Shown here: positions 4,359 through 5,728 of the stretch, one piece after another
Position numbering within the stretch: position 1 is the first letter of the stretch
Layout of the letters: each line of letters starts with the position of its first letter
NCBI GenBank assembly: GCA_039923755.1
Contig: JBDTCD010000015.1
Coordinates: 1 to 5,728 of the forward strand
DNA from: Terrimesophilobacter sp039923755
GTDB taxonomy: Bacteria; Actinomycetota; Actinomycetes; Actinomycetales; Microbacteriaceae
Direction of reading: 5' to 3'
DNA length: 5,728 bases
Program-made: the position numbers and the translations under genes
Notes under the pieces: generated by a model
The model's input: only the letters and a program-made list of their open reading frames with translations
Told to the model about the DNA's origin: nothing
Databases searched by the model: none

Positions 4359-5728
4359 ATGGGCAGGACGCTGGCAGAAAAGGTGTGGGACGACCACGTG
4401 GTCGTCAAGGGAGCCGACGGCGCCCCCGATCTGATCTACATCGACCTCCACCTCGTGCACGAAGTGACGTCCCCGCAGGCGTTCGACGGACTGCGGATGT
4501 CGGGCCGCACGCTGCGCCGCCCCGACCTCACGATCGCCACAGAAGACCACAACACCCCGACGATCAACATTACGAAGCAGATCGCTGACCCGGTCAGTCG
4601 CATCCAGATCGAGACTCTGCGCCGCAACTGCGCGGAGTTCGGAGTTCGACTCCACCCTCTCGGTGACGTGGACCAGGGGATTGTGCACGTTGTCGGCCCG
4701 CAGCTCGGCCTCACTATGCCGGGGATCACCGTCGTGTGCGGGGACAGCCACACCTCCACCCACGGTGCGTTCGGGGCGATGGCGTTGGGCATCGGAACAA
4801 GCGAAGTCGAACACGTGATGGCGACACAGACTCTTCCGCTCAAACCCTTTAAGACGATGGCGATCACCGTCGACGGCGAGTTGCGAGACGGCGTCACCGC
4901 GAAAGACATCATTCTCGCCGTCATCGCGAAGATCGGAACCGGCGGAGGCCAGGGCTACGTGCTCGAGTACCGCGGGAGCGCGATCCGGGCTCTGTCCATG
5001 GAGGGCCGCATGACGGTCTGCAACATGTCGATCGAGGCGGGCGCCCGTGCGGGAATGGTCGCACCCGACAAGACGACCTACGACTACCTGAAGGGACGCG
5101 CTCACGCGCCGAAAGGCGAAGACTGGGATGCCGCGGTCGCGTACTGGAACACTCTGCCCACCGACGACGATGCGACATTCGACGCCGAGGTGTTCCTCAA
5201 TGCCAGCGAGCTGGAACCGTTCGTCACGTGGGGCACGAACCCCGGCCAAGGTGTTCTTCTCTCTGACTCCATCCCGGACCCGGCGAGCTTCGCCGACCCG
5301 AACGAACAGGCCTCCGCGCGGCGGGCACTGGAGTACATGGACCTCGCACCCGGGACCCGCATGAAGGACATTCGCGTCGACACCGTGTTCATGGGCTCCT
5401 GCACCAACAGCCGCATCGAAGACCTGCGAGCATTCGCCTCCGTCATCAAGGGCAAGAAGAAGGCCGAAGGTTTGCGCGTGATGGTGGTGCCGGGTTCCGC
5501 TCGGGTACGCCTCGAAGCCGAGGCTGAAGGCCTCGACAAAATCATCGAAGCGTTCGGGGCCGAGTGGCGATTCGCGGGTTGCTCGATGTGCCTCGGGATG
5601 AACCCCGACCAGTTGGCGCCGGGCGAACGCTGCGCCTCAACCTCGAACCGCAACTTCGAAGGTCGCCAGGGGAAGGGCGGACGAACGCATCTCGTGTCGC
5701 CGCTCGTTGCCGCAGCGACCGCGATTCG
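4359..5728 (+). CDS. leuC: 3-isopropylmalate dehydratase large subunit, 3' end outside the window
   Basis: LeuC with LeuD isomerises 2-isopropylmalate to 3-isopropylmalate, the second committed step of leucine biosynthesis, in the cytoplasm. The visible 456 residues cover nearly the whole aconitase-type domain; compared with the usual 465-485, roughly 10-30 C-terminal residues are missing. The three 4Fe-4S ligands are Cys348 (in GSCTNSR) and Cys408 and Cys411 (in GCSMC). Other signatures are the N-terminal TLAEKVWDDH, LHLVHEVTSPQAF (30-42), VCGDSHTSTHGAFGA (126-140), GTSEVEHVMATQ (146-157), and the C-terminal STSNRNFEGRQG block (427-438). The ATG at 4359 follows GAGG (4348-4351) at seven bases, and matches the usual LeuC N-terminus. 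leuD probably follows beyond the edge, as in most bacteria. It is divergent from the amino-acid dehydrogenase, 192 bases apart. The cysteine spacing and motifs are intact, so the enzyme should be active. Confidence 0.96.
   Translation, partial: MGRTLAEKVWDDHVVVKGADGAPDLIYIDLHLVHEVTSPQAFDGLRMSGRTLRRPDLTIATEDHNTPTINITKQIADPVSRIQIETLRRNCAEFGVRLHPLGDVDQGIVHVVGPQLGLTMPGITVVCGDSHTSTHGAFGAMALGIGTSEVEHVMATQTLPLKPFKTMAITVDGELRDGVTAKDIILAVIAKIGTGGGQGYVLEYRGSAIRALSMEGRMTVCNMSIEAGARAGMVAPDKTTYDYLKGRAHAPKGEDWDAAVAYWNTLPTDDDATFDAEVFLNASELEPFVTWGTNPGQGVLLSDSIPDPASFADPNEQASARRALEYMDLAPGTRMKDIRVDTVFMGSCTNSRIEDLRAFASVIKGKKKAEGLRVMVVPGSARVRLEAEAEGLDKIIEAFGAEWRFAGCSMCLGMNPDQLAPGERCASTSNRNFEGRQGKGGRTHLVSPLVAAATAI

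Noticed and set aside
4272..5249. Minus-strand open frame of 325 codons
   Set aside because: It is antisense to leuC, whose motifs and iron-sulfur cysteines are unmistakable; the reversed frame has no domain.

Overview
This window looks like chromosomal DNA from a high-GC actinobacterium, probably a member of the Microbacteriaceae. That placement rests on GC-rich third codon positions, the protein signatures, and promoters that sit directly on start codons. I could not run a search, so it is inference. The content is mostly core metabolism. I see no phage, transposase, CRISPR or defence genes.

Layout, left to right. (1) A metallo-beta-lactamase-fold hydrolase on the minus strand runs off the left edge (start codon at 484). 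(2) A 171-bp divergent intergenic region carries an 84-bp near-continuous dyad symmetry with perfect 15-bp outer arms (538-621). It is flanked by a promoter for each neighbour. (3) A complete diacylglycerol kinase-family lipid kinase lies on the plus strand (656-1573). (4) A tRNA-Glu(CTC) gene follows (1788-1863, CCA encoded). (5) A candidate manganese (yybP-ykoY type) riboswitch (about 1924-2034) precedes (6) a TerC-family membrane protein (2065-3057). (7) Convergent to it is a complete Glu/Leu/Phe/Val-family amino-acid dehydrogenase on the minus strand (3111-4166), most like leucine or valine dehydrogenase. (8) After a 192-bp divergent intergenic region, leuC begins (4359) and runs off the right edge with 456 codons visible.

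Two functional pairings stand out. The riboswitch and TerC protein form a plausible manganese-sensing and manganese-export unit. The aptamer strand that closes the ligand-binding leg can also pair with five bases that include the first base of the GTG start codon, which suggests control of translation. The dehydrogenase (branched-chain amino-acid oxidation, if correctly assigned) and leuC (leucine biosynthesis) are transcribed divergently from one control region, so opposite arms of leucine metabolism could be coordinated there.

The most unexplained sequence is the 84-bp palindrome between the hydrolase and the lipid kinase. It could be a shared operator or a small dispersed palindromic element. 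All promoter calls were made by eye and are tentative.
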